From: Flavobacteriaceae bacterium
GTDB taxonomy: Bacteria; Bacteroidota; Bacteroidia; Flavobacteriales; Flavobacteriaceae
Assembly (NCBI GenBank): GCA_004762155.1
Contig: SIHP01000009.1
Coordinates: forward strand, 186,001-250,000
Length of the DNA: 64,000 bases
Reading direction: 5' to 3'
Below, one piece after another: positions 28,345 through 38,340 of this stretch. A program made the position numbers and the translations under genes. The stretch's first letter is position 1, and the number at the start of each line of letters is the position of its first letter. The notes beneath the pieces were generated by a model that was not told the DNA's origin, ran no database searches, and saw only the letters and a list, made by a program, of their open reading frames with translations.

Positions 28345-29712
28345 TTAACGATAAGCTTCCCAAAGACTAACTATATAAGGATCAAAATCATCAGATTGTG
28401 TTTCATAAAAACGGTCTGTATAATCAAAAACAGGAGACCAATTCCATTCATCTTCTAAATCCATAAGTCTTGCGGCTAAGATATGAGAAGTTTGAGCATA
28501 ACCACAAATATTACGGTAAATAGCTCCCCAATTAGCATTATCTTCTTCTGGTTCATCAGCATGATGAATTCCCCATTCAGCTAAACCAATATCATTTACA
28601 GTGTAAGGTGTAAGTGTTGCTCTATCATCAGGTCTCCAAGCATCACTATTCGTAATAGCTACTTCAGTTTCACTAACATAAAAATGCTGTTGATCATCCT
28701 GAAAAATAAAGTATTGCTCTTTATCTCCATAAGTTAATATATCATCATTATCTAATACTTTACCAGCCAATAAAAGAGGCATTTTTCTACCTAAATTATG
28801 TCCACCACTATTGTTCCATTGTGCTCCATTTTGAGCTAAACCATAAATATCAAGTCCGTATTGAACTAGGTTTATTAAAAGTTGTTTCTTTTCTTCATTA
28901 GTATAATCTAATTGTAAAAGGATTAAACCAATGGCAGATTTATTAGCTAAATCTCTTCCATAAGGAGGCATATGATTAGCAGGATGAATATCTCTAGATG
29001 TCCATGCAGTATTATGTTCTAACCAAACTTTATCATAATAATGAGTAACTTCTTCAATATTGTATTCATCTGTTAATCGAGGATGTGTTCCTAAAGCATC
29101 AAAATTAAGATTATTTGTAGTTGCAATAACTGTTTTGTTAGAACCTGTATACGGCGGTCTGAAAGAATTTTCTAAAGGAATTTCAGCGACTACAGTTAGT
29201 ATAGCGGCATCACTAATAATAGGTCTTCCATCTGCGGATTCTGTAGAGATTGATTTGATGATAGATGTACCTGAAGATACCGTTAAATTAGAATTTGTAT
29301 TACCAGGATCTACATTTAAAAAATCTTCATATCCCATGTCTCTTGCGGCGTTGTCATAACCTTGATTTTCACTATTTTCAGGATTAAGCATAGTACCATT
29401 AATAATACGTCCACTTACATTTTGAGAGACAGGAGTTATTTGTGTAATAGTTATATCATTTCCTTCATTGTAAACCCAATAATCTCCGTTAGCGTATTGT
29501 CCTACAGTGTAAGATTCAGAAAAATGAAATGTTATAAGATCGTTGTAATAAGAAACACTATTAATGTTGGTTCCTGGAGCTTCAACTTCATCAACTGTTG
29601 AAGGGGTTTCAGGTTCAGTATCATTAGTGTCTGAAGAACAACTGTAAGTAGTTATGAAAATAATAAATACTACAAATGAATAATTTTTAAATAGTTTTAA
29701 TTTGTTAATCAT
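28345..29712 (-). CDS. Large lipoprotein of unknown function
   Basis: This 455-residue protein has a signal peptide with lipobox TYSC and an acidic, threonine-rich linker. I recognise no characterised domain. The segment around residues 60-90 (FHFSESYTVGQYANGDYWV) and the later GHNLGRKMPLLLAGKVLDND stretch resemble, from memory, large secreted proteins of unknown function in planctomycetes and other bacteria. Histidine- and aromatic-rich segments toward the C-terminus, together with the neighbouring GH99-like and beta-helix genes, suggest a carbohydrate-binding or carbohydrate-cleaving role; this is inference. Confidence 0.72.
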   Translation of the reverse strand: MINKLKLFKNYSFVVFIIFITTYSCSSDTNDTEPETPSTVDEVEAPGTNINSVSYYNDLITFHFSESYTVGQYANGDYWVYNEGNDITITQITPVSQNVSGRIINGTMLNPENSENQGYDNAARDMGYEDFLNVDPGNTNSNLTVSSGTSIIKSISTESADGRPIISDAAILTVVAEIPLENSFRPPYTGSNKTVIATTNNLNFDALGTHPRLTDEYNIEEVTHYYDKVWLEHNTAWTSRDIHPANHMPPYGRDLANKSAIGLILLQLDYTNEEKKQLLINLVQYGLDIYGLAQNGAQWNNSGGHNLGRKMPLLLAGKVLDNDDILTYGDKEQYFIFQDDQQHFYVSETEVAITNSDAWRPDDRATLTPYTVNDIGLAEWGIHHADEPEEDNANWGAIYRNICGYAQTSHILAARLMDLEDEWNWSPVFDYTDRFYETQSDDFDPYIVSLWEAYR

Positions 29713-29800
29713 AATTTTTAATTGAAAGATTAATTTGTTTTTCTGTTGATATATTAGATGTTATGATAACATATAAATAGAAAAGCGGTCACGTGATTAA

Positions 29801-29840
29801 TAAAACAAGGGATATTAGACTTTATAATACCCCTTGTAAA
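29801..29840 (-). terminator. Terminator after the beta-helix gene
   Basis: On the minus strand ACAAGGGGTATTAT and its near complement form a hairpin followed by TTTTATT, 30 bases past the stop of the beta-helix gene. Confidence 0.6.
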
Positions 29841-29871
29841 AAAGGAGTTACTTTATTGGGGATTAAAAAAA

Positions 29872-30924
29872 TTAATTTTTAATTATTTTTTTTGTTGTGA
29901 CACCTTCTTCTGTGAAAATTTTCATGAAATAAACTCCAGATGAAAGAGCGTTGGTTTTTACATCATAATTATTACTTGTAATAACGTTTTTCATTACTAA
30001 TTTACCAGTATTGCTATATAGTTCATAAAGAGCTCCTTTATTTTCTAAAATATGTAATTCATTTATAACAGGATTAGGAAAGCTTTTAATATTAGAAGTT
30101 TCTATGGTATTTATACTTAATGTCTCATCACATGTTGTGTCTTCAACTAATTCGTTAGTATCTTCATATCTGTTGCAATTAATAATATTGTTAGTTACAG
30201 CATCATCTCCATCTACAATATGAGTTCCGAATTGAGCATCTCTACCAAATAAATTATTTGTAATAGATATGTTAGTTGGAAGGCCATAGTTTCTTTCTCT
30301 AATTTGAACACTAAAACCACCACCATTAATCCAGTTGGAATCAATTACAATATCGTCAACAGCAGCATCATTAGATTGAATAATAATACATTGGCTGTTT
30401 TTATAACCTTCTTCAGGCCCCATATCAAAGTTATTTCCAGTAATAACACCATCACCTTCTCTAACTAATTGTATACCATCGGCATGAGCATCCTCAACAT
30501 AACCTAAATGATGAAAATAACAGGCTTCAATAAGAAAGTTACTGTATGGCTTAATACCATCGGCACCACTATTCCAGATGTTACATCGTCTGGCAGTAAA
30601 ATTTCTACCAAGTATGGCTGCGCTTTGCATACCTTCAATTTCACAATCTTCAATAAGTGCATTTTCACCAGTTTTAACGTTTACACCATAAAAACCACCT
30701 GTAGTAATTTTACAATTTTTTATAGTTACGTTATTTGCGTTTATAGTAATGGTTCCTGATATTAATTTGTTTTCAATTACTGTATTATCAGTTTGAATAT
30801 TAGTAGTACCAGTATATGCGGTTAGTTCGCCAGAATATCCTGTGTTAGTAGCTGTTGGTTTTTCTTGCGCATAAAAATTTGTGGTAAATAAAAGGATTAA
30901 TGAGGTAATAATAATCTTGTACAT
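29872..30924 (-). CDS. Secreted right-handed beta-helix protein with Type IX secretion sorting domain
   Basis: The 350-residue product has a signal peptide (ending NFYAQ), a parallel beta-helix region (about residues 35-250) made of short repeats such as VTIKNCKI, ALIEDCEI, FTARRCNI, FLIEACYF, and a T9SS type A C-terminal sorting domain (about 275-350) with SFPNPV and the ending SGVYFMKIFTEEGVTTKKIIKN-like pattern. It should be exported through the outer membrane by the Type IX system and either attached to the surface or released. Beta-helix proteins of this type often act on or bind polysaccharides, such as uronic-acid polymers. Confidence 0.88.
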   Translation of the reverse strand: MYKIIITSLILLFTTNFYAQEKPTATNTGYSGELTAYTGTTNIQTDNTVIENKLISGTITINANNVTIKNCKITTGGFYGVNVKTGENALIEDCEIEGMQSAAILGRNFTARRCNIWNSGADGIKPYSNFLIEACYFHHLGYVEDAHADGIQLVREGDGVITGNNFDMGPEEGYKNSQCIIIQSNDAAVDDIVIDSNWINGGGFSVQIRERNYGLPTNISITNNLFGRDAQFGTHIVDGDDAVTNNIINCNRYEDTNELVEDTTCDETLSINTIETSNIKSFPNPVINELHILENKGALYELYSNTGKLVMKNVITSNNYDVKTNALSSGVYFMKIFTEEGVTTKKIIKN

Positions 30925-30975
30925 AATTTTAAGGGATTAATTGTTTTTAAAAAGGATTAAAGGGGGGGAATATTT

Positions 30976-31620
30976 TTAAGCATCTATTTTACTAATAAAA
31001 GTACCAGAACCAGCAAATGAATCTTCATAATCAATATAGATGTATAATGGGTACGTGATATTTAATTGGGATAAATTAAATTTAGACACACATTCTTTTA
31101 TTAAAAATTCAACTTGAGCCATTTTCTTATCTTTAATTAAAGAGAAAATATCCTCTAAGTCATCTTCATAATTTTCAGAGAAACTATTATAATAACATTC
31201 ATTGTACATATCTGTTAAATCATCTAAATAATAGTTCCCTAAATCTCCATAATCTACAGCGTTTAAATCTTGTTCGTGATTATCTTCATTAACAGTTTTA
31301 TAAGGGCGAATACGAATAGAATAATCACCAGATGTAATAAAGAAAAAACTTATTAATTGAAAAACATTTTCAGAGTTCTTTGTTGGAAGCTTCTCTAACA
31401 TATTGTTAATACCTGTTATAAGTTTTTTGTTATAGTCATTAAAAGAAGTGTCCACTTTATTTATTAGATTAAGAAAATAATCTTTAGCGTCTTCTTTAAA
31501 ATCGGTTTCTATTAACTCTAAACAAGAAGTTCTTAAAATATAATAGTATTCAAGTTCTTCATCATTAAAAAAAGGCATTATTTTTTTTAATTGTTCTTTA
31601 CTTTGGATTTTGTTTAACAT
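30976..31620 (-). CDS. Hypothetical acidic soluble protein
   Basis: I do not recognise this 214-residue protein. It has no signal peptide or membrane segment, is rich in Asp, Glu, Asn and Tyr, and has a predicted mixed helical fold with a long acidic stretch around residues 115-160. It resembles small cytoplasmic or immunity-type proteins in composition only. It is divergent from a small membrane protein gene about 420 bases away. Confidence 0.7.
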   Translation of the reverse strand: MLNKIQSKEQLKKIMPFFNDEELEYYYILRTSCLELIETDFKEDAKDYFLNLINKVDTSFNDYNKKLITGINNMLEKLPTKNSENVFQLISFFFITSGDYSIRIRPYKTVNEDNHEQDLNAVDYGDLGNYYLDDLTDMYNECYYNSFSENYEDDLEDIFSLIKDKKMAQVEFLIKECVSKFNLSQLNITYPLYIYIDYEDSFAGSGTFISKIDA

Positions 31621-32038
31621 CTTATGATTAAAATATGTTTTTTTTAAAGGGTTAAAGTAAAGGAGATTAAATTGTATTTAATACCCTGTTTTCAGTGAAA
31701 AATTATTTTTTTGTTTTTTTTGTGAAAAAAATAAGATAATTATAGGTGAATATTATGTAAGAAAGTAAGTGAAGTAAACAATATAAACGTAAAAAAAAGG
31801 AAATGTATTGTAGGTGCATAATAAATAGTAATACAATTAGTTTTATAAAATTCAATAGATAGAATAAGTTTGTTTTAATATTTACAAATTAAATCATTGA
31901 TATTATTTTATTTAGATGTTGTTTTTATTGTGTTTTTTTAATTTTAATATATTTTATATCGTCAGTTATTAATGTATTTGGTGTTTGTGAAATTAATGTG
32001 TTTGAAGATATTTGATCTTGTAATAAAAAATAAAAATT
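31621..32038. other. AT-rich intergenic region with no recognised feature
   Basis: About 420 bases of very AT-rich sequence between divergent hypothetical genes. I see no open frame of note, no tRNA and no convincing hairpin terminator. It probably holds the two promoters, but I could not place them with confidence. Confidence 0.4.
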
Positions 32039-32446
32039 ATGAGAATACTAAAACAAATTTTAGTAAAAATAATATGGTTAATAATTTATATAATATTTAA
32101 TATAGGTCTGTTTTTTATTGAACTAAGTATTTTTTTTAAAGAGAAATCCAATAATTACGATAGTAATTCAGGTATAGAAACCTTAGATGTTTTAATAGAT
32201 GTTGGTCATTTTTTTTTTAATGCATTAAATAGTTTTGCTATTTTTTTTCACATATGTATAGATATATGTATTGCTTTAGTTGCTTTTTTATTTTTCATAC
32301 CAGTACAACTTAAGTATATAAAACCTAAATATAAAAAAGGGAGTAAAAGGAAATTTTTATACAGCGTTTTAGCTTCTTTATTTATATTGATGATATTAAA
32401 ATTGATAATGTATATTTGGGTTTTGATTGATGCAATTTACTTTTAA
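32039..32446 (+). CDS. Hypothetical small membrane protein
   Basis: This 135-residue protein has about three hydrophobic segments (residues about 8-30, 55-85 and 106-130) with a short hydrophilic loop after the first and a basic loop (KPKYKKGSKRK) before the last. No family is recognised. It precedes the M3 peptidase gene by 109 bases. Confidence 0.55.
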   Translation: MRILKQILVKIIWLIIYIIFNIGLFFIELSIFFKEKSNNYDSNSGIETLDVLIDVGHFFFNALNSFAIFFHICIDICIALVAFLFFIPVQLKYIKPKYKKGSKRKFLYSVLASLFILMILKLIMYIWVLIDAIYF

Positions 32447-32555
32447 AGTATAAGATTTAATTCTTATTTCAGTTTTTCAATGATTTAGAAAAAAGGAGTT
32501 AAAAAGTATAATAATCACGATCAATTAAAAATATTAAAACCAACCCTTCTTAAAA

Positions 32556-34658
32556 ATGAAAAAAAACATAATACTACTAGCAGTTTCAATTTTTACATTG
32601 TCATGTGGAACGAAAGAAACTAAAAAAGAGAAAGAAATGACGATAGCAGAAAATCCTTTATTGGTAAAAAGTACATTGCCTTATGGCGCACCAGATTTCA
32701 CAAAAATAAAAAATGAACATTTTTTACCAGCGATTTTAGAGGGAATGAAATTGCAGAATCAAGCAATTGAAAAAATTATAGCAAACAAAGAAAATCCAAC
32801 TTTTGAAAACACCATTTTAGCTTTAGAAGAAAGTAATAAAACACTAGAGAGTGTTCAGTCGGTTTTTTCTGGATTAGCAGGTGCACACACCAATGATGTT
32901 ATTAAGGCAAATCAAAAAGAATTAGCTCCAAAATTTTCTAAACATGATGATGATATTTTATTAAATACAGCTTTGTTTGAAAAAATAAAAAAAGTTTATA
33001 ATTCTGTAGCCAAATTAGGTTTAGATTCAGAATCTGCTCATCTAGTAAAAGAGTATTACAAAAACTTTGTAAAAGCAGGAGCTAATTTATCTGAAGAAAA
33101 GAAAAATCAATTAAAAGAAATCAATTCGCAAATAGCAACGTTAACAAACGATTTTGGTAAAAAGTTATTAGATGCAAGCAAAAAAGGAGGATTGGTCGTT
33201 AGTGATAAAGAGAAATTAAAAGGTTTTTCAGAAGAAAAAATTAAATCGATTAAAAAAGATAGTGTTTATGAAATTCAGTTAATAAATACTACGCAACAAC
33301 CATCTTTACAAACATTAGAGAATAGAGAAGTACGTAAAGAATTGTATCAAAAATCAATTTGTAGAACAGAAGGAGGCGTATTTGATACTAGAGAAATGGT
33401 ACAAGAATTAGCAAAATTAAGAGCACAAAAAGCACAAGTTTTAGGGTTTGATAATTATGCAAGTTGGAGTCTACAAGGAACTATGGCAAGTACGCCAGAT
33501 AAAGTTTTTGATATGTTTAAAAACTTAATTCCTGGTTCTTTAGCTAAAATTGAATCTGAAACAAAAGAGATTCAAGCAGAAATAACTAAAAATGGTTTTG
33601 ATTTTAAATTAAAGCCGTATGATTGGAATCATTTTGCAGAGAAGGTGCGTAAATCTAAATATAGTTTAGATGAAGAAGAAGTAAAACAGTATTTTGAATT
33701 GACGAATGTGTTAGAAAAAGGAGTGTTTTATGCAGCAACAAAATTATATGGAATAACATTTAAAAAACGTACAGATATTCCTGTGTATCATCCAGATGTT
33801 GTGGTATATGAGTTATTTGAAGAAGATGGATCAGCTTTAGGTTTATTTTATGGAGATTTTTTTGCTAGAGATACCAAAAGAGGAGGAGCTTGGATGAGTG
33901 CTTTTGTAAAGCAATCGAAATTAAGAAATCAAAAACCAGTAATTTATAATGTTTGTAATTCATCAAAACCAGCAGATGGAGAACCAGCATTAATAAGTTT
34001 TGATGAGGTGGAAACAATGTTTCATGAATTTGGTCATGCAGTTCATGGATTGTTTGGAAATCAAAAATATGCTTCTATTTCAGGTACAAGCGTAGCGAGA
34101 GATTTTGTAGAATTTCCATCGCAGTTTAATGAAAATTGGGCAACACATCCTGAAGTTTTAAATAATTATGCATTGCATTATAAAACAGGTGAAGTAATTC
34201 CAGATGTGTTATTACAAAAAATTAAAAATGCAGGAACTTTTAACCAAGGATATTCTATTATAGAAAACTTATGTTCTTCTAATTTAGATATGCAATGGCA
34301 TACAATTTCAACAGATACAGATATAAGTGATGTTGCTAAATTTGAAGAGGAAGCATTAGCTAAAATGCAATTAAAAATAGATGAAGTACCTCCAAGATAC
34401 CGATCTACTTATTTTGCGCATATTTTTGCTGGTGGATACGGAGCAGGGTATTATTCTTATTTATGGACAGAAATGTTAAGTCATGATGCGTATGATTGGT
34501 TTAAAGATAATGGATTGTTAACGAGAGAAAACGGACAAAAATTTCGTGATCAAATTTTATCAAAAGGAAACACAATGGATTATGCAGAGATGTATAAAAC
34601 GTTTGCAGGTAGAAACCCTAAAGCAACACCAATGCTAGAAGCAAGAGGATTAAAATAA
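32556..34658 (+). CDS. dcp: M3 family zinc metallopeptidase, dipeptidyl carboxypeptidase (Dcp) type, lipoprotein
   Basis: This 700-residue protein has a lipobox (TLSC) and a full M3 thermolysin-like peptidase. The zinc motif is H490-E-F-G-H494 (FHEFGHAVHGLFG), followed by the catalytic-domain stretches EFPSQFNENWATHPE and RYRSTYFAHIFAGGYGAGYYSY. Dcp removes C-terminal dipeptides from oligopeptides. Because it is a lipoprotein here, it would act in the periplasm or at the surface and supply nutrient peptides. Confidence 0.92.
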   Translation: MKKNIILLAVSIFTLSCGTKETKKEKEMTIAENPLLVKSTLPYGAPDFTKIKNEHFLPAILEGMKLQNQAIEKIIANKENPTFENTILALEESNKTLESVQSVFSGLAGAHTNDVIKANQKELAPKFSKHDDDILLNTALFEKIKKVYNSVAKLGLDSESAHLVKEYYKNFVKAGANLSEEKKNQLKEINSQIATLTNDFGKKLLDASKKGGLVVSDKEKLKGFSEEKIKSIKKDSVYEIQLINTTQQPSLQTLENREVRKELYQKSICRTEGGVFDTREMVQELAKLRAQKAQVLGFDNYASWSLQGTMASTPDKVFDMFKNLIPGSLAKIESETKEIQAEITKNGFDFKLKPYDWNHFAEKVRKSKYSLDEEEVKQYFELTNVLEKGVFYAATKLYGITFKKRTDIPVYHPDVVVYELFEEDGSALGLFYGDFFARDTKRGGAWMSAFVKQSKLRNQKPVIYNVCNSSKPADGEPALISFDEVETMFHEFGHAVHGLFGNQKYASISGTSVARDFVEFPSQFNENWATHPEVLNNYALHYKTGEVIPDVLLQKIKNAGTFNQGYSIIENLCSSNLDMQWHTISTDTDISDVAKFEEEALAKMQLKIDEVPPRYRSTYFAHIFAGGYGAGYYSYLWTEMLSHDAYDWFKDNGLLTRENGQKFRDQILSKGNTMDYAEMYKTFAGRNPKATPMLEARGLK

Positions 34659-34672
34659 ATTAGAAATCAATT

Positions 34673-34713
34673 AAAAAAAGCTACCAAACTTATCTTTTTG
34701 GTAGCTTTTTTTT
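34673..34713 (+). terminator. Rho-independent terminator of the M3 peptidase gene
   Basis: AAAAAGCTACCAAA / TTTTTGGTAGCTTTTTTTT just downstream of the stop. Confidence 0.8.
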
Positions 34714-34799
34714 GTTCATTTATAGTTGATTAGAAATAATAATTTAATCGGAGATAAATGACTAGTTTTTTTAAGCTTTACAAGTTTCCATAGAAATGT

Positions 34800-35771
34800 T
34801 TAATCCATAATTAAAGATTTAGCAATTTTAAGCATTTCTTGTTTTTCATTAAGAGTTCTTTCTAAAGGCAACTGCGCTAAACCTATTAACCTACGCATGA
34901 TCTCAATACCTGTTATTTGTAAGAAAAGACGTTCATCTAAAGCAAGTTGATACTCTTTTTTTATTTTTGAAATCATTAACTTATTATTCGTGGCCATAAA
35001 AATATGTGCAGCCATTACACCAAGATCAAATTCAGGAAAACCTTTAAAACTAAATTCAGGATCAATTACATAAAAATCATCCTTTAAAGTCATCCAACTT
35101 CCAGGATAATAATCGCCATGTAATAAAACAGTTCCTTCAGATAAATAACGTTCTCCTACTAAAGTAATTTGTTTTTTTAAGGCTGTATCGTTTTTATAAG
35201 ATTGCGATAGTGTTTGTAAACCATTTTGAATAGTATCTAAAGAAAAACCATTGTCAGAAACAAATGGTAATACAAAAACATGTTGATGGTTAAGTGCTCG
35301 TAATTCTTTGTTTTCAGGATAATTAGTTGCAACGCTACTTTTATGAATATTAGAAATAATAGTAACTAAAGTTGTTATGGTAAGATTATCTATAGTACGA
35401 GTTTTGTATATAGAACTCATATCATGGCAATTCCCTAAGTCCTCTAAAATCAACACATAATTTTTAGCGTCATAAGCAAGGATTTTAGGAACATGAGATG
35501 TTATAGCTGAGTTTTCAATAGCTTTATAAAATTGATACTCTACATCAATACGATTTTCAGGAGCAGGAATATCTTGATATTTTTGAACAAAAGGACGAGA
35601 TTGTTTTAGAATAAAAGAACGCTCATTGGTTTTTATACGTAACACCACATTCATATTACCTTCACCAGGTTTTTCTATAGCTAAAATCTCTTCTTGATTA
35701 TTTAAAAACCCGATTTCTAATAGAAATCCTTCAATGGTTTTAAAATTGGTATTTATATCAATATACATCAT
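34800..35771 (-). CDS. APH-fold kinase similar to methylthioribose kinase
   Basis: This protein of about 323 residues has the aminoglycoside phosphotransferase fold. The catalytic loop LLHGDYYPGSW and the metal-binding VIDPEF are close to those of 5-methylthioribose kinase, more than to drug-resistance kinases. The start is an ATG one base after the stop of the nucleoside hydrolase gene, and the pair is clearly cotranscribed. The likely job is phosphorylating the ribose-type sugar released by the hydrolase. Which sugar is used (ribose, methylthioribose or 5-deoxyribose) cannot be told. Confidence 0.8.
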   Translation of the reverse strand: MMYIDINTNFKTIEGFLLEIGFLNNQEEILAIEKPGEGNMNVVLRIKTNERSFILKQSRPFVQKYQDIPAPENRIDVEYQFYKAIENSAITSHVPKILAYDAKNYVLILEDLGNCHDMSSIYKTRTIDNLTITTLVTIISNIHKSSVATNYPENKELRALNHQHVFVLPFVSDNGFSLDTIQNGLQTLSQSYKNDTALKKQITLVGERYLSEGTVLLHGDYYPGSWMTLKDDFYVIDPEFSFKGFPEFDLGVMAAHIFMATNNKLMISKIKKEYQLALDERLFLQITGIEIMRRLIGLAQLPLERTLNEKQEMLKIAKSLIMD

Positions 35772-35772
35772 A

Positions 35773-36693
35773 TTATAACTTATTAAGGTGTTTCCAAAAC
35801 GCAGCTTCCATGGCATTTATATTAATATGTGTATACACACCAATAGTTCGTTTTGTGTTTTCTTTTGGAGTTTGTAATAGTGTTTTTTTTGCATATTCTG
35901 GATGAGCTAAAGCTTCAATAATAGCAACATCCCACATAATCCAAGCTGTCTTCTCAGGGTCTTTCTTTGTCCACCAGCGATTATATGTCTTCCAACGTTT
36001 TACCAATATATCTTTAATACCACCTTTTCCTTTTAGCTCTTTATCTACCGTTGTTTTTTTAAAAACTAAATGCTGTGAAGTTGTAGCTGTCATAACATTA
36101 AATTCTAAATTTAAAGTATTCAAAAGAACATCTACAGCTAAAGGATCATTACCAGAATTAAACTCTTTTTTATTATAAGTATTAGTTTCTAATGCATGCC
36201 AAAACCCCAAATAATTTATACGAATTTTTGATATAATAGATGGATCTTCTAAAACAGCGGAAGCTACATTGGTACAAGAACCTAGAATAACAAGATCTAA
36301 TTTTTCACCTTTTTTCATTTCATGAGCTTTTTCTATAATAAATTTAGAAGCTTCAGAAGGAGAAGGTGTTCTTAAAGATTGCAATGGAATATTACTACCT
36401 AAAGGTAATTTTATTTCAGGACGATGCATCTCTTTTATAATTTGCTCATTAATAGCCTGACTTTCTGCAACTGTATTTTTAGTAGCTTGTGGAGATTTAT
36501 GAAATTGAGCAGAGGTAATGCCTAAGAGATTAAAAGCAGGTTCGTCTATAGCACGAACAATAGCAAATAAGTCGTCTACTTCATTTGCTGTATCTGCATC
36601 TATAATTAAATGTATGGGCTTTTCTTGCGCCATAGCAATCCCAAAAACAAATAGTAAAATAAAAGTAGAGGTAATTTTTATATAATTAATCAT
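35773..36693 (-). CDS. Secreted nucleoside hydrolase-like protein
   Basis: The 306-residue protein has a signal peptide (ending GIAMAQ) and an inosine-uridine nucleoside hydrolase fold. The N-terminal calcium-binding motif DADTANEVDD has one more residue between the aspartates than the classical DxDxxxDD form, as in the DTDANNE-type branch of the family. The catalytic-site text NDPLAVDVLLN and the final WDVAIIEALAHPEYA are also present. It would cleave the N-glycosidic bond of nucleosides in the periplasm. It is in an operon with SusC/SusD and a sugar kinase. Confidence 0.85.
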   Translation of the reverse strand: MINYIKITSTFILLFVFGIAMAQEKPIHLIIDADTANEVDDLFAIVRAIDEPAFNLLGITSAQFHKSPQATKNTVAESQAINEQIIKEMHRPEIKLPLGSNIPLQSLRTPSPSEASKFIIEKAHEMKKGEKLDLVILGSCTNVASAVLEDPSIISKIRINYLGFWHALETNTYNKKEFNSGNDPLAVDVLLNTLNLEFNVMTATTSQHLVFKKTTVDKELKGKGGIKDILVKRWKTYNRWWTKKDPEKTAWIMWDVAIIEALAHPEYAKKTLLQTPKENTKRTIGVYTHININAMEAAFWKHLNKL

Positions 36694-36821
36694 TAGGTAA
36701 AATTTTTAATCGCAGAGCGACATTTAAGAGTCTGATGTAATTGATACTTATATAAAAAATAAAGCAGCCGTATTTTTTTAAATAGCTCAAATGCAACATC
36801 TAGAAACGTTGTTTTTATATT

Positions 36822-36859
36822 GAAACCCCGCAGTTTCGAAATATAAATTACGGGGTTTA
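36822..36859 (-). other. Intergenic hairpin between susD-like and nucleoside hydrolase genes
   Basis: An 8-base inverted repeat AAACCCCG / CGGGGTTT with a loop of about 20 bases lies in the 194-base gap after the SusD stop. It is not followed by a long T run, so it may slow or partially end transcription, or protect the susCD message, rather than be a full terminator. Confidence 0.45.
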
Positions 36860-36887
36860 ATTTCTTTTTAGTTAAAACCAATGTAGT

Positions 36888-38336
36888 TTAATCTTTTTCC
36901 CACCAACCTTTACTGTTAATAGTATCGCCACCAATTCTTTCTATAGCTTCTTGATAGTTTGCATTGTTAGAAGCTTGTTCTGATTCTGGATATAAATACC
37001 TAACCGGATAATTACCTTCGTTAAAATTATCAGGTCCTGCTACTAAATTAGGAATTCCTGTTCTACGAATATTAAACCATGCTTCATGACCAACAGAAAT
37101 TAAACTCAACCATTTTTGAGTTAATATTTTAGTAATATCACCTGTGCTTCCATCTAAAGCAATAGCCGTTCTTGTAAAATAATCTACAGGAACTGTAGTG
37201 TTATAATATTCAAAACTAGCCATAATACCATTTTGATAATACGTATTTGCATCTCCAGCAATATATCCTTTAGCTACAGCTTCTGCTAAAGCAAACTGAG
37301 TTTCAGAATACTGCATGTATTGTGCATCAACACCATCAGCAACATCTCTAAAAATACTACCAAATAACGATATATTATTTAAATCTACACCACTAGCAGC
37401 AATAGTATTGCTAGATTGCCCGTTTAACAAGCCATAATATTCAACTGTTGTGTTAGCAGTAGCATTGGTAGGTTTGTATAAAACTTCCATTCTTGGATCA
37501 TCCCAAGATTTTAAAATTTCTTCTACAGTAACAGTCATACAATGTTCTTGGTTAATTCCAGAAGCAGCATTAAACAAAGGAAACTGATTAGGAGAAGTAC
37601 TTAAATAAGGAAGTACAGCATTATCATCATTAGATTGCATTAAATTACCAGTATCTGCTAAAGCTTGTAAATCAGAAAAATCTGTTAAACGTTTACTAAT
37701 ACGTACTAAATAACGTACCTGTAAAGAATTTGCGAACTTTATCCATTTATCTAAATCGCCATTAAATAAAACATCACCTTCAATAACAGCATTGTTGTTT
37801 TCCAAAGCAGCAGTTGCATTTTTTAAAACCGCCAAAATTCCTGTTTCTGGATCTGTATAAATACTTTCTTGCGTATCATATTTAGGAGAAAAAACACCGT
37901 TAATAGCACCTAAAGCTTCTGTATACGGAACATCATTCCATAAATCAGTTAATTGAGAAAATAAATAACTTTTCATAATATCACCCACTGCATTGTATGC
38001 ACTGTTGGTGTTTTCAGATGCCTGTATTGATTCAATATCTGTTAATAAACCAAAAATTGCATCCCAATAGCCACTGTTAGATCCCATTTCGTAACGATCA
38101 ATACGTTCAAACTCAATACTAGCAGCAAATTGTGCTAAATAATTTGCTTGTCTGAAACCTTGATCATACGCGTTTAAATCAGAAGAAACCGAAAGAACGT
38201 TGGTTAATAGAAATTGAGGAGCTACCGCTTCTGGATTGTTATTATTTGTGTTAATTTCTTCAAAATCACTAGTACATGCAGTAAAAAATGTACTAAAAAT
38301 GAAGATAGCTAAAAATATATTTTTATAATTTTTCAT
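36888..38336 (-). CDS. SusD/RagB-like nutrient-binding outer-membrane lipoprotein
   Basis: This 482-residue lipoprotein (lipobox FTAC) belongs to the SusD-like group 2 family: it begins DFEEINTNNNNP and contains KSYLFSQLTDLWNDVPYTEAL and the C-terminal segment SLISVGHEAWFNIRRTGIP. SusD proteins form the surface lid of a SusC transporter and capture its ligand. The gene follows susC by 4 bases. Context with a nucleoside hydrolase and a sugar kinase suggests a nucleoside or similar ligand rather than a polysaccharide. Confidence 0.9.
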   Translation of the reverse strand: MKNYKNIFLAIFIFSTFFTACTSDFEEINTNNNNPEAVAPQFLLTNVLSVSSDLNAYDQGFRQANYLAQFAASIEFERIDRYEMGSNSGYWDAIFGLLTDIESIQASENTNSAYNAVGDIMKSYLFSQLTDLWNDVPYTEALGAINGVFSPKYDTQESIYTDPETGILAVLKNATAALENNNAVIEGDVLFNGDLDKWIKFANSLQVRYLVRISKRLTDFSDLQALADTGNLMQSNDDNAVLPYLSTSPNQFPLFNAASGINQEHCMTVTVEEILKSWDDPRMEVLYKPTNATANTTVEYYGLLNGQSSNTIAASGVDLNNISLFGSIFRDVADGVDAQYMQYSETQFALAEAVAKGYIAGDANTYYQNGIMASFEYYNTTVPVDYFTRTAIALDGSTGDITKILTQKWLSLISVGHEAWFNIRRTGIPNLVAGPDNFNEGNYPVRYLYPESEQASNNANYQEAIERIGGDTINSKGWWEKD

Positions 38337-38340
38337 GTTC

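Noticed and set aside
34800..35771. Phosphotransferase as an aminoglycoside resistance kinase
   Set aside because: The catalytic stretch matches methylthioribose-type kinases, and operon context is nucleoside uptake, not resistance.
36693..36881. A 62-codon frame on the minus strand between susD and the nucleoside hydrolase gene
   Set aside because: It runs through the hairpin and a repeat-like stretch, and does not look protein-like. Treated as intergenic.
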